DNA of 64,000 nt from JAFNAG01 sp963721405 (GTDB taxonomy: Bacteria; Acidobacteriota; UBA6911). Under the pieces are notes generated by a model, which was not told the DNA's origin, made no database searches, and was given only the letters and a program-made list of their open reading frames with translations. Both the position numbers and the translations under genes were made by a program. Below are positions 44,659 through 53,641 of this stretch, piece by piece (within the stretch, counting starts at the first letter, position 1; the number at the start of each line of letters is the position of its first letter). Location of the stretch: the NCBI GenBank assembly GCA_963721405.1, contig CAVRJA010000008.1, positions 62,001 through 126,000 on the forward strand. The letters run 5' to 3'.

Positions 44659-45531
44659 ATGGCGCCTGCCGGGGAACCGCCGGTTCCGCCGTATCCGTTG
44701 ATGTACGAAGAAACCGTGCGCCGCGCATTGCTCGAGGACCTGGGACGCGCCGGCGACCTCACCACGGACGCCATCGCGGCGGCCGGCGAGGATGCCGTGG
44801 CCTCGGTGATGGCCCGCGCGGAAGGCAGGATCGCCGGCCTGGATGTCGCCTTTTGCGCTTTCCGCTGCCTCGACCCGCAGGTACGCGTCAAGACTCTCCT
44901 CGGCGACGGATGCGACGCGGCAGGCGGCGACCGCCTGGCGATCCTCCACGGTCCCGCCCGCCCCATCCTGTCGGCGGAGAGAACCGCCCTGAATTTCCTG
45001 GGCCGGCTCAGCGGGATAGCGACCGTTACCAGAAACATCGTCCGCGCCGTGTCTCCGTATGCGGCCAAAATAGTCTGCACCCGCAAGACCACTCCCGGAC
45101 TGCGCCTCCTCGAGAAGTATGCCGTCAGGGCCGGCGGCGGGTCCAACCACCGATTCGGCCTCGATGACGCCGTGCTCATCAAGGATAATCACCGAGTGAT
45201 CGCCGGGGGGATCACGGAGGCCGTCCGACGCGTACGGCGGCACGCCGGGCACATGGTGAAGATCGAAGTGGAAGTGGATACGCTGGTGGAGCTCGAGGAA
45301 GCGCTCAGGCTCGGCGTCGACGCGGTCCTGCTCGACAATATGCCGGTTGACACGCTCGCCGAGGGGGTCCGCATGGCCCGGGGAAAAGCATTGACCGAGG
45401 CTTCCGGGGGAATCACACCGGCAAATGCTGCCGCCATCGCCGCGACGGGGGTGGACCTGATCTCCCTGGGCTGGATTACACACAGCGCCCCTGCGCTGGA
45501 TGTGTCGCTCGATTTCGCAATCCAGGTCTAG
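44659..45531 (+). CDS. nadC: Nicotinate-nucleotide pyrophosphorylase (carboxylating)
   Basis: NadC (290 residues) converts quinolinate and PRPP to nicotinate mononucleotide. The N-terminal EDLGRAGDLTTDAI, the LNFLGRLSGIAT helix, CTRKTTPGLRLLEKYAV, GGGSNHRFGLDDAVLIKDNH and the glycine-rich C-terminal loop (EASGGITPANAA) are all present. It is tightly coupled to nadA and presumably shares NrtR control. Length is typical. Confidence 0.96.
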   Translation: MAPAGEPPVPPYPLMYEETVRRALLEDLGRAGDLTTDAIAAAGEDAVASVMARAEGRIAGLDVAFCAFRCLDPQVRVKTLLGDGCDAAGGDRLAILHGPARPILSAERTALNFLGRLSGIATVTRNIVRAVSPYAAKIVCTRKTTPGLRLLEKYAVRAGGGSNHRFGLDDAVLIKDNHRVIAGGITEAVRRVRRHAGHMVKIEVEVDTLVELEEALRLGVDAVLLDNMPVDTLAEGVRMARGKALTEASGGITPANAAAIAATGVDLISLGWITHSAPALDVSLDFAIQV

Positions 45532-45745
45532 CAAACGGGCTGAACCGCCCTCCGGGAGAGCCGGCACACACCCGAGGAACCTCAACCACGAAACCCAAGA
45601 AAACCACGACATGGCCTTCTTGGTTTCCGTGTACTTCGCGGGCAGGTCAGATGTCCACTCACCGATGAAACGATCAGCCTGTCCCCTGGTCACGGGCGTG
45701 CAGGCCCGTGACCGGCCACATCGAAGGTGGGCCCGCCGCCGTTCC

Positions 45746-46372
45746 CTACCGCACCATCACGATGTCCCCGTTTTCGAGCACGATGTTTTGCTGGAGGTTC
45801 TTGCCCTTGATCACGTCGTTGTAATTGAAGGAGAGGGTCTTCCCGTCCCTTTTCCTCAGGATCTTGATGTCTTTGCTTTTGGCATACTCGGTGAGGCCGC
45901 CGGCCCGCGCGATCAGTTCAAGCACAGTAATGGGAGCGACCAACGGGTAGGCGCCCTGTTTGCCGACGTTTCCGACGATGGATATCTTCTGGCTCTCGAT
46001 TTTTACCACGATCACCGTGACCGTAGGAGCAATTACCAGATCCTTCAGCTTCTCGACGAGATTGTCCTTCAGCTGCTTTGTCGTGAAGCCGGCCGCCTGG
46101 ACGTCGCCGATCACCGGCAGAGTGATCTTTCCGTCAGGACGGACGACTACTTGCGGCAGCGAGAGCTCCGCTTCCTTCCAGACGTTGATGGACAGGACGT
46201 CTTCCACACCGATGACAAAATTCTCACTGACCTGAGGCGTGGGAACTTTCGGCTGAGGCACGGGCGCCGCCGGGCGCTGATCAATCCCCCCCTGGACCGG
46301 AAGGGCTTGCCGGGCGACGCCGGAACCTGCAATCATCAGGATAATGCTGAGGCTGAGTATCATCTGCTTCAT
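45746..46372 (-). CDS. Polysaccharide export protein (Wza-like, SLBB)
   Basis: A 208-residue secreted protein. After a signal peptide (MKQMILSLSIILMIAGSGVA) and a proline-rich linker comes the polysaccharide export domain (IGVEDVLSINVWKEAELS, and VRPDGKITLPVIGDVQAAG), then an SLBB-type segment (VGNVGKQGAYPL and LELIARAGGLTEYA). It is shorter than Wza, and no lipobox is seen. No other capsule gene is adjacent. An ATG at 46414 with GGGAG five bases upstream would add 14 residues before the signal and is an equally possible start. Confidence 0.85.
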   Translation of the reverse strand: MKQMILSLSIILMIAGSGVARQALPVQGGIDQRPAAPVPQPKVPTPQVSENFVIGVEDVLSINVWKEAELSLPQVVVRPDGKITLPVIGDVQAAGFTTKQLKDNLVEKLKDLVIAPTVTVIVVKIESQKISIVGNVGKQGAYPLVAPITVLELIARAGGLTEYAKSKDIKILRKRDGKTLSFNYNDVIKGKNLQQNIVLENGDIVMVR

Positions 46373-46414
46373 GGCTTTTCTTCCGTAGACAAAGGGTAAG
46401 GAATCCGGGTTCAT

Positions 46415-46811
46415 AGGTCTCCCGTGAAGCACGGCTGCCCGCCACCTCCGTGGATGCCAGCCGGTAAAACGCAATTGCCGATGCAATGAGATCATGTGAA
46501 CGACAAGCCGATTCAAACGATAACGGTTTTGTGCCGGGTTTTCCACGAGATTTAATCCGGACCCCCACCCACGCCTCTGCCGGCCGAAGGCAGCGGCATA
46601 ATTGAAATTCGGCGCCGAAGCGCCGCCCCACAGGTTCCGCATCGGCAACCCCCGGCATGAGAATCAGAAAAAAGTCGGGCTTGACCCGAGTCCCGAATGC
46701 GGCCTGATTGCAGCCTTCGCCACCGGTCCGTCATGATATGCTTATGCTTCGCCCTGTAGCGCCCTTCTCCGTATAAGAACAGGACTTGCTTCTCAATTCA
46801 GAGGGAGACCC
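46415..46811. other. Divergent intergenic region, export protein and lepB
   Basis: About 400 bases with no credible gene. It should carry the promoters of the two divergent genes. GGGAG is five bases before lepB. No repeat or palindrome stands out. Confidence 0.45.
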
Positions 46812-47714
46812 ATGGCAGGAAAAAAGAAGCCGATCCGGAAGACCCCCGTCCCGCGGGAACACCGTGCATCCGTTATATCCTTCCTCAAGGAGTTGGCGTT
46901 CCTCGTGTGCGCTGTGCTTGTGATAAACAGCTTCGTCCTGGCTTCCTTCGAGGTTCCAACGGGCTCGATGGAAGACACAGTGGCGATCGGCGACCGGGTA
47001 TTCGTCAACAAGTTCATTTATGGGGGCACGACACCGTACACCATCCCCTTGACGTCGATCCGGATACCGCATCTCCGGGTGCCGGGATTCCGGAGCGTCG
47101 CCCGTGGCGATGTCATTGTCTTTGATTGGCCCGGCGAACGCGACCAGGTGGAGAAGCCTCATCAGATGTGGTATCTGAAACGCTGCATCTGCCTGCCGGG
47201 GGACACGATCGAGATCCGGAACCGGACGGTCTTTGTAAACGGCGCCGTAGTGCCGGATCCGCCGCACGCGAAACATATCCGCAATACCGTGTCCCCGCCC
47301 GGCGTCGCGAATCCCGATATATTCCCGCGCGGCTCCAGTTTTAACGAAGACAATTACGGCCCGGTAACGATCCCCCGCCGGGGAATGAAGATATCGCTGA
47401 GCGCCGCCAACCTGCCTGCCTGGGAAGTTCTCATCCGGCGCGAGGGTCATACTCCGCAGGTCCTTGACGGGAAGGTCCTGATCGACGGCCAGGAAACCTC
47501 TGAATACGCGGTCGCGCGCGACTACGTGTTCGCAATGGGAGACAATCGGGAGAACAGCAAAGACAGCCGCTTCTGGGGTTTTGTTCCCAGTGAAGACGTG
47601 ATCGGCACGCCCATGATCGTCTACTGGTCCTGGAATCCGGCAATTCCTTTTTATCGGATTTTCGAGAAAATCGGATCCGTGGATCTTGGCCGGGTGGGGA
47701 CCATCATCCGTTAA
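46812..47714 (+). CDS. lepB: Signal peptidase I
   Basis: A 300-residue type I signal peptidase that removes Sec and Tat signal peptides outside the cytoplasmic membrane. One N-terminal membrane helix (about 25-45) precedes the catalytic serine, Ser52 in PTGSMEDT. The general-base lysine is Lys123 in WYLKRCICLPGD. The later motif GDNRENSKDSRFWGFV is typical. A region of about 45 residues between the catalytic lysine and the last motif is longer than in minimal enzymes. The smr gene starts 23 bases downstream. Confidence 0.95.
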   Translation: MAGKKKPIRKTPVPREHRASVISFLKELAFLVCAVLVINSFVLASFEVPTGSMEDTVAIGDRVFVNKFIYGGTTPYTIPLTSIRIPHLRVPGFRSVARGDVIVFDWPGERDQVEKPHQMWYLKRCICLPGDTIEIRNRTVFVNGAVVPDPPHAKHIRNTVSPPGVANPDIFPRGSSFNEDNYGPVTIPRRGMKISLSAANLPAWEVLIRREGHTPQVLDGKVLIDGQETSEYAVARDYVFAMGDNRENSKDSRFWGFVPSEDVIGTPMIVYWSWNPAIPFYRIFEKIGSVDLGRVGTIIR

Positions 47715-47736
47715 GGCGGCGGCAAGGAGGCGGGTT

Positions 47737-48003
47737 GTGGCCGAAGAACCGGTCGAAATGCCGATCGAGGACTGGATCGATCTGCACACCTTCCAGGCCA
47801 GGGAAATCCCGAGTGTGGTGGTGGAATACCTCTATCAGGCGGTTCAGAAGGGGTTCACGTTGGTTCGCATCGTTCATGGTCGCGGCATCGGGGTGCAACG
47901 GGAGATCGTGCGGGCAATCCTCAGCCGGCATCCGGACGTCCTGGCATACGAGGACGCCCCGGACAGGGGCTCGACCACAGCTTATCTCAAAACGAGCTCC
48001 TGA
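47737..48003 (+). CDS. Small Smr-domain protein
   Basis: An 88-residue stand-alone Smr domain. DLH (residues 17-19), the helix that follows and the VHGRGIG motif (about 48-54) are the Smr hallmarks. Smr domains bind or nick nucleic acid; family members include MutS2 tails and RNA nucleases such as SmrB. The GTG at 47737 has AAGGAGG at ideal spacing, so the longer TTG reading is rejected. It is probably co-transcribed with lepB. It is the last chromosomal gene before the defence island. Confidence 0.88.
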   Translation: MAEEPVEMPIEDWIDLHTFQAREIPSVVVEYLYQAVQKGFTLVRIVHGRGIGVQREIVRAILSRHPDVLAYEDAPDRGSTTAYLKTSS

Positions 48004-48064
48004 TCAGCTTCCCAGCCCTGGTCGGCGGAACCGCCAACGCGCAGCGGGACCATGCCGGGATCGA

Positions 48065-48120
48065 TACCAGCGCTGCGGGCTGAAGCCTGCGGCTGGTGAT
48101 AAAGGCGCCGGCCAACGGAA
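48065..48120. repeat. GC-rich palindromic repeat module at the island edge
   Basis: The stretch around CAGCGCTGCGGGCTGAAGCC and the following GGCTGGTG is partly self-complementary and resembles dispersed intergenic repeats of GC-rich genomes. It lies at the junction between smr and the defence island. Confidence 0.4.
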
Positions 48121-48159
48121 TCGAGCGAGTGGACATCAATGCGTTCGGCGAGACGGGGT

Positions 48160-49158
48160 TCATTTCCCAGCAGGCACCTGAGCTTGGTTTGTCTTGCGTG
48201 ACGCCAGCAGATCACCACTGTTCAGATAATCTGATACCCTGTTGGCGTTCATGCCATTCGCGACTGCGATGCACCCACCTGTTCGGGCAAACGAAATATC
48301 AAGGCAGCTTGCGTACACGGCTTTCATGAGCCGCCTCTGTTCGGCTAGGCCACCCATTCGAGCAATCAATGCCTGGTGCGAGAAATGAGACCAAGCGCCA
48401 CGGCGGAATGCGAATTGCAATCGCTGGTCCTTGAACACGAGGATCTCACCCTGTCGATTGAGTGTCAGCGCTACGCGTGCTCCTTTAACCCACCCCGCCA
48501 GCGGCAGATATCGGTTGGGAGCAAACAATGCTTCGGAAGTCCGCGTGTTGGCACAATTCTTGGCGCATAGGGCTACGTGCTCGACAATATGCCCAGATGG
48601 GGATACAACCAGTATCGTATCGATTCCATTGCTTAGAACCTTCGCGTAGTCCCGACCAACTACATCTTGCAGATGAACGCTCGAAATCCGCGACGGCTTG
48701 GGAGCACAATCCACGCCGATGGATACGGAAATACGCCCCCCCTCGTACGTCTGTGATGCCCACTTCTGCAAAGTAGTGATGATAGTAGGCAGCAGCGAAT
48801 CATCCATGGTCCTGTGCTGCATGGACCAAGAGACAACATCTTGGGGGCACTTGTCGATCAGATAGCCAAAAAAGGAGTGTTCCGAGGCCACAAGCTTCTC
48901 GCCCAGGGCACGCACGAACTGCGTGACGATCCTGATGTCACTCTCGTCGAAAGGATGTGTCCTTCGCAGCCGGAAATGATGCGGCCACACCGAATCGGTT
49001 CGCACGAGGAGGCTGCCATGTGCTTCCGACACCACCATATCGCCATCGATATCACATGGAATGGGAGATGAGTCCAACTCAGACCCCGCAAACATTGGCA
49101 CCAGGTGGCTGATTAGAATCTCGTAGTACTGCGTTGGTGATAACGGACTCCGCGGCAT
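48160..49158 (-). CDS. Possible DACNV-like sensor protein, perhaps C-terminally truncated
   Basis: A 332-residue protein I cannot assign firmly. The middle (about 145-260) has beta-rich segments such as SVSIGVDCAPKPSR and NGIDTILVVSPSGHIVEHVAL, then LPLAGWVKGARVALTLN. Near residue 285 is CLDISFARTGGCIAVAN. This order recalls sensor domains (DACNV) that precede diadenylate cyclase domains, in which RxGG marks the cyclase start. The cyclase core motifs (DGA, RHR) are missing because the frame ends 35 residues later at the island edge. A minus-strand frame in another phase continues past the stop but shows no cyclase motif. The identification is tentative. Confidence 0.4.
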   Translation of the reverse strand: MPRSPLSPTQYYEILISHLVPMFAGSELDSSPIPCDIDGDMVVSEAHGSLLVRTDSVWPHHFRLRRTHPFDESDIRIVTQFVRALGEKLVASEHSFFGYLIDKCPQDVVSWSMQHRTMDDSLLPTIITTLQKWASQTYEGGRISVSIGVDCAPKPSRISSVHLQDVVGRDYAKVLSNGIDTILVVSPSGHIVEHVALCAKNCANTRTSEALFAPNRYLPLAGWVKGARVALTLNRQGEILVFKDQRLQFAFRRGAWSHFSHQALIARMGGLAEQRRLMKAVYASCLDISFARTGGCIAVANGMNANRVSDYLNSGDLLASRKTNQAQVPAGK

Positions 49159-49180
49159 GAATGAGTCTGCCCCCCTTATT

Positions 49181-49567
49181 CTAAATGACTATCCATCGCC
49201 TGCCCCGCGATGCCTCTGCCGCCAAGTTCGTCAGTATCCAATCACAGTGCCGGTAGGCCGCTGATGGAAGTCGATAGACCCAATAATCGAAGGCGTTAAT
49301 CCCGGTTTGGCGCATTCGCAGGATTGCCGGGCGTGGCAGCTTGGCATCGCCGATTTCGAGCGTTAGGTTGTGGTGATGCTTGACTACCTTGCGTTGCTCT
49401 GGATCGGAAGGCGTCTTCTTATTCTGGAGCCGAAAGGTGGGCCGCAATGTTGCGCTCACACGAACTCCAAAAAACTGTTCCCACACTTCTGAGGGTGGCT
49501 GTACTTGTGATTCACGGCCACCTCCCTGTTGGTCCGTTAAGTCCATGATGAGTTCTCTTACTTGCAT
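49181..49567 (-). CDS. Hypothetical protein in the defence operon
   Basis: A 128-residue protein not recognised. It starts MQVRELIMDLTDQQGG and contains a basic stretch, KVVKHHHNLTLEIGDAKLPR, then a tryptophan- and arginine-rich end (YWVYRL, RGRRWIVI). It may be the C-terminal piece of a larger protein, but this cannot be shown. It lies 66 bases downstream of the methyltransferase gene on the same strand and is probably in the same transcript. The start could also be 49597. Confidence 0.5.
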   Translation of the reverse strand: MQVRELIMDLTDQQGGGRESQVQPPSEVWEQFFGVRVSATLRPTFRLQNKKTPSDPEQRKVVKHHHNLTLEIGDAKLPRPAILRMRQTGINAFDYWVYRLPSAAYRHCDWILTNLAAEASRGRRWIVI

Positions 49568-49633
49568 CGAGCAACCCTCTGGCATGCGAGTCTGCAATTC
49601 CCGAGACCGGCTCGGAGCTATAACATCTGTCTA

Positions 49634-52474
49634 TCACTTCACTCGAAATACCTTCATAACTTCATCCCCCAGGTGATTGATTACCTTCACGGCAATCCGT
49701 CCCGATTTTGGTTTGTAAAAGGGGCGTGAGATGTCACTATGCAACATCTCCCAGACTTGCCCGTTGATCTCGGCCTTGAGCGTGGTCCTAAGCGCTTTGT
49801 ACGGATCGTTCGCACCTAGAAAGTACGCCTGTCGGACGAAGAAGCTCTCTTCGTTGTAGTCGGTGTCAACGAACCAGCATGCAATACCGTCAGGCCCGTC
49901 ACTGCGGATCTCGCCGGTGCTGGGGTGAAAGACGTCCACGCCGTTGATCTTCACGCGCAGCTTGTCGTCCTCAGTCGGGAGAATGGTGATGTCGGGCTCA
50001 CCAAAGATAACGAAGAGGTTGCCCTTGCCCGTGTTCTTGAGATCATCGGCCATGTGTAGGTCGGCGTTCATCCGTGCCTTCAACACAGGGATGCGGCCGA
50101 GCTTGCTGAACTCCGTCGCGTGGGCCTCATAGTTGAAGGCACATGCAATGAGCACATCGAATCCAGCATCGCCTGCCTCGCGGGCGGCGGCCACAAGGTC
50201 GGCGCGTTGGACTGTACCGAATTCGGGACCAATGAAGATGGCAGCGCGTTTCTCTGTTTCCCCTTCCACGTATCGGCCTTCGGCACATACCAATTCGCCA
50301 GGCCACGGAGTAAGGGTGGTGAAGTTGATTTTGTCCTCCTTGTGCGCCTGCTGGACACCTGCGATTTTGAGGTTTTCCAGAATTATCTGGGGAAAGGACT
50401 GCTTGGCTCTGTACTCGACACTGTCTTCCTTCAGGGAATCGATCAACTCGTCGTTCTCATCCACACCAAGCACGCGGTGCGGGCTGAGGCTCTCCACGGT
50501 GAAGGGACCGGCCACGCGGACCCTCTTCCTATCCTCGTACGGCTTGTCGTAAAGGTAAACAGGTTCCGCCTTGCTCGTGATAGAGATGTCCATTGCCCTT
50601 TGTCTCGCGACGCGGGCATGCCACCAGTCGGCGTGTACCTTTTTAACCTCATCATGCCAGGCGGGGTCCGCTTCGCGCGGAACCTCCCACTCCTGCCAGG
50701 CTTTTTTGAGGGCGGTATTTAACGACTCGCGCAAGGGCTCCAATATTAACTCCGACTGTTTCCAGATGACATCGATCTCCGCATTGTTGGCTATAGAGCC
50801 AGATGTAACGTTGGAAGCTCTCTCATATACAAAGCCATGGCGGATGTTCCCGCGGACCGGCTGCGCACTCGGCGGGGTGCGAGTAATCTCCGCCTCCTTA
50901 AGCTGGCCTTCGCGGGAATCGGCCAGTAGATAGTAGGGATAGCGTGCGCCCATGATGCGGGCACGGGCTAGCGCAAGAGCCACGCGAGAGGTGTCCACTG
51001 TGATCCAGCGGCGGGCCCATTGCTCGGCAACGAAAGCTGTCGTGCCGGAACCGCAGGTTGGGTCGAGTACGAGGTCGCCAGGGTCAGAGGCCATCAGTAA
51101 GAGCCTCTCGATAACACGCTCATTTGTTTGTACAACATAGACCTGGTTAGGGGCCCCTCCAAATCCATCCCACCAATTCGAAATTTCACGTATTGAAGGA
51201 ATAGGAGAATAACGAACAAAGCGGACATCAGTCTGCTGCGGAAAAAGACGATCAGCCATGGCAAGGCGCGACATTCCCGGAGTGCTGCCGTCATCCTCAA
51301 CCACAGTGTGCTTCCAACACTGTCCAGGCTTTATTGGAAAAACTCTGCCCTGATAGAAAAAATCAAGAGACTGCTGGCGACGATTTCCACCGCTTTTAAG
51401 TGGATTGGCAGCAAAAAGTCTCGCTTCGGGGTAACTCAAACGGAAGCCTGCGAGATCATCAGTGTATTTCTTACCATCTTTCGTCTCCAAATCAGTCACT
51501 CTTACCCGCCATCCGTCACTCAGCTCAGCAAACGGAAAATCCTCGAATACCTCAGAGGTTTCACGAATCTCGAAGACGGATCTAATCTTTATCTGACCGG
51601 ACGACTTGGCGCTCTTGCCGTACCAGAGGATGAAATCATTTACTGGATCAAGTGTGCCGCCCTTTTGGCTTCCCTTCTTCTTGATGAGGATTTCCGTAAC
51701 AAAATTTTCATCCCCAAACACCTCATCCATCAGCGCGCGCACGCGGTGCACGTTTTCGTCGCCGATCTGAACGAAGATGGAGCCGGATTCGGCAAGCAGA
51801 TCACGGGAGACTGTGAGACGGTCTCGGAGGTAGGTGAGGTAGCTGTGGATGCCGTCGCGCCAGGTATCGCGGAAGGCTTTGACCTGCTCCGGTTCGCGAG
51901 TGATGTGGCCGGCGTTGCCGTCCTTCACGTCGCGGCTCGTGGTGGACCATTGGAAGTTGCTGTTGAACTTGATGCCGTAGGGCGGATCGATGTAGATGCA
52001 CTGCACCTTGCCCCGCAAACCCTCGCGCTCGGCCAGGCTGGCCATCACCTGGAGGGAGTCGCCGAGAATCATGCGGTTGCTCCAGTTCTGATCGTGCTGG
52101 TAAAACTCGGTCTTGTCCACGTCCTTGGGCATTCCGTTAAAGTCGGCGAAGAGGTCGGGCTGATAACCTGGGGTCCGCGACTTGCCCTCCTTGGCCTGGC
52201 TGAGCAGGTCGTTAATCAGTACCTTGGGATGCACTTTTTCCTGGATATAGAGCGGCAGAGCGTAAACGACGAGGTCGCTCCAGTCCTGCTCATCCTTCCC
52301 GCGCCAGACGAGCTGCGGATCGAGGTCGGTGTTGCGCGGGTAACGCATTTCCACAGGCTTCTGCTCCTCCTGCTTGAGGACGGACTGATACTCCGCCGTC
52401 GGGATGTTCTTCCGCTTATCGGCATCGTGTTTCAAGGTTTCGACGGACTTGGCGGCGGCTGGTTTCTTGGCCAT
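49634..52474 (-). CDS. Type III restriction-modification methyltransferase (Mod)
   Basis: A 946-residue adenine-specific DNA methyltransferase of the beta class. The catalytic DPPY is at residues 163-166 (IDPPYGIKF), and the SAM-binding motif LDPTCGSGTTAFVAEQ is around residue 470, giving the beta order with the target-recognition region between and after. It modifies one strand of an asymmetric site and directs the Res subunit. It is larger than classical Mod proteins, with a long C-terminal part. It lies last in the res-DUF1016-mod run, starting three bases after the DUF1016 stop. Confidence 0.92.
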   Translation of the reverse strand: MAKKPAAAKSVETLKHDADKRKNIPTAEYQSVLKQEEQKPVEMRYPRNTDLDPQLVWRGKDEQDWSDLVVYALPLYIQEKVHPKVLINDLLSQAKEGKSRTPGYQPDLFADFNGMPKDVDKTEFYQHDQNWSNRMILGDSLQVMASLAEREGLRGKVQCIYIDPPYGIKFNSNFQWSTTSRDVKDGNAGHITREPEQVKAFRDTWRDGIHSYLTYLRDRLTVSRDLLAESGSIFVQIGDENVHRVRALMDEVFGDENFVTEILIKKKGSQKGGTLDPVNDFILWYGKSAKSSGQIKIRSVFEIRETSEVFEDFPFAELSDGWRVRVTDLETKDGKKYTDDLAGFRLSYPEARLFAANPLKSGGNRRQQSLDFFYQGRVFPIKPGQCWKHTVVEDDGSTPGMSRLAMADRLFPQQTDVRFVRYSPIPSIREISNWWDGFGGAPNQVYVVQTNERVIERLLLMASDPGDLVLDPTCGSGTTAFVAEQWARRWITVDTSRVALALARARIMGARYPYYLLADSREGQLKEAEITRTPPSAQPVRGNIRHGFVYERASNVTSGSIANNAEIDVIWKQSELILEPLRESLNTALKKAWQEWEVPREADPAWHDEVKKVHADWWHARVARQRAMDISITSKAEPVYLYDKPYEDRKRVRVAGPFTVESLSPHRVLGVDENDELIDSLKEDSVEYRAKQSFPQIILENLKIAGVQQAHKEDKINFTTLTPWPGELVCAEGRYVEGETEKRAAIFIGPEFGTVQRADLVAAAREAGDAGFDVLIACAFNYEAHATEFSKLGRIPVLKARMNADLHMADDLKNTGKGNLFVIFGEPDITILPTEDDKLRVKINGVDVFHPSTGEIRSDGPDGIACWFVDTDYNEESFFVRQAYFLGANDPYKALRTTLKAEINGQVWEMLHSDISRPFYKPKSGRIAVKVINHLGDEVMKVFRVK

Positions 52475-52477
52475 TGG

Positions 52478-53641
52478 TCATTTCTCCGTGGCAATCACAT
52501 CGCGAACGGCGCCGGCCAACTGCCTGGCGGTGGGAAGGCGGCCCTTAAACTCGGCGGGAAGCCGTGGCAAAAGCTGGTATTCGGCGACACCGATCGGATT
52601 GGTCTTCGTCTTGAGCGCGTATTCGACCTCCACGTCGTCTTTCACTGCGCAAAGGATGATGCCGATCGAGGGCCGATCGTCTGGGCCGCGTTCCTTGTCG
52701 TTGAGGAGGTTCAGATAAAAATCCATCTTGCCGGCGTGCTCGGGTTCGAAGGGCCCGACCTTGAGGTCGAAGGCGACAAGCGCCTTGAGCATGCGATGGT
52801 AGAAGAGCAGGTCCACGAAGTATTCCTTGCCGCTCAGGGTGAGCCGGTATTGGCGGCCGATGAAGCAGAAACCGTAGCCGAGTTCGAGAATGAATTGCTG
52901 CAGGCGCTCGACGAGCCGATCCTCGAGTTCGCGCTCCTTCACCGCCCGGCCGATGCCGAGGAATTCGAGGTTGTAGCGGCTCTTCATCATCTCGTCTGCC
53001 TGCTCGGCGAAATGCTCCGGCAAAGCAAGGGGAAAGTTATGCGTCTTCTTCTCCTTGATCGCCCGCTCATAAGCCCCGGCTTTGATCTGATTCAGGAGCA
53101 CATTTCGAGACCAGCCTAGCTGGGCAGTGGCACGGAGGTAATAAATGCGGGCGGCAGGGTCGGCGAACTTGGCCAGAATATTTACGTGGTGTCCCCACGG
53201 AATCGATGCGACAAATTCTCGCACAGCTTGTGCGAGAAATTCAGGTTTAGAAGTACTCCTCTGAGCGGTTTCAAACTCTCGCGCGGCTTGCGCGAGTTTT
53301 TCTGGCCCAGCATCGGCATATTTCAAGGCTCTCACAGCCTGTGAGAGAAAATCAGGCGAGGTGTGTGCGAGATAAAATTGCTTCATTCTCCACAGATTCG
53401 CAACGGAGAAACCACGCATGTCGGGAAACTCGGCACGCAAATCTGCGGCGAGACTTTCCACGACGGCCTCGCCCCAACCGGCGGTCTGTTGCTTCTCCAC
53501 GATGCCGCGGCCGATGTCCCAGTAGAGCAGGATCAAGTCACGATTGACTGCTCGGGCGGCAGAGGTGCGGGCCTGGAGGATGCGCTCCTTGAGGCTGGCA
53601 AGAAAGGCGGCATAATCCGGGGGGGAAAGTGCCTTGGTCAT
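52478..53641 (-). CDS. DUF1016 (YhcG-type) PDDEXK nuclease-domain protein
   Basis: A 387-residue protein. The N-terminal DUF1016 part (LILLYWDIGRGIVEKQQ, and NLWRMKQFYLAH) is followed by a PDDEXK nuclease-like C-terminal part (GKEYFVDLLFYHRMLKALVAFDLKVGPFEPEHAGKM, quoted as family core VDLLFYHR and AFDLKVG). Between them (about 98-140) are three copies of a LxQAxRE(F) motif, each encoded by a short palindrome. Its ATG overlaps the res stop (ATGA), and mod follows after three bases, so it is translationally coupled within the type III system. It may be an accessory nuclease. Confidence 0.88.
   Translation of the reverse strand: MTKALSPPDYAAFLASLKERILQARTSAARAVNRDLILLYWDIGRGIVEKQQTAGWGEAVVESLAADLRAEFPDMRGFSVANLWRMKQFYLAHTSPDFLSQAVRALKYADAGPEKLAQAAREFETAQRSTSKPEFLAQAVREFVASIPWGHHVNILAKFADPAARIYYLRATAQLGWSRNVLLNQIKAGAYERAIKEKKTHNFPLALPEHFAEQADEMMKSRYNLEFLGIGRAVKERELEDRLVERLQQFILELGYGFCFIGRQYRLTLSGKEYFVDLLFYHRMLKALVAFDLKVGPFEPEHAGKMDFYLNLLNDKERGPDDRPSIGIILCAVKDDVEVEYALKTKTNPIGVAEYQLLPRLPAEFKGRLPTARQLAGAVRDVIATEK
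53216..53347. repeat. Three intragenic palindromes in the DUF1016 gene
   Basis: Palindromes lie at 53216-53238 (TTCTCGCACA-GCT-complement), 53278-53296 (CTCGCGC-GGCTT-complement) and 53329-53347 (CTCTCACAG-C-complement). All are in frame and encode F/KL(A/S)QA(V/A)R. Spacing is about 50-60 bases. The stems differ in sequence, while the coding pattern is kept. Confidence 0.85.

Noticed and set aside
51308..53119. A 603-codon frame on the plus strand inside the restriction locus
   Set aside because: It is antisense to mod and DUF1016, both of which have clear motifs. Its own product looks like reversed coding sequence.
53216..53347. The regular palindromes considered as a CRISPR array
   Set aside because: Repeats are not identical, are in frame within a gene and number only three; no cas genes are present.
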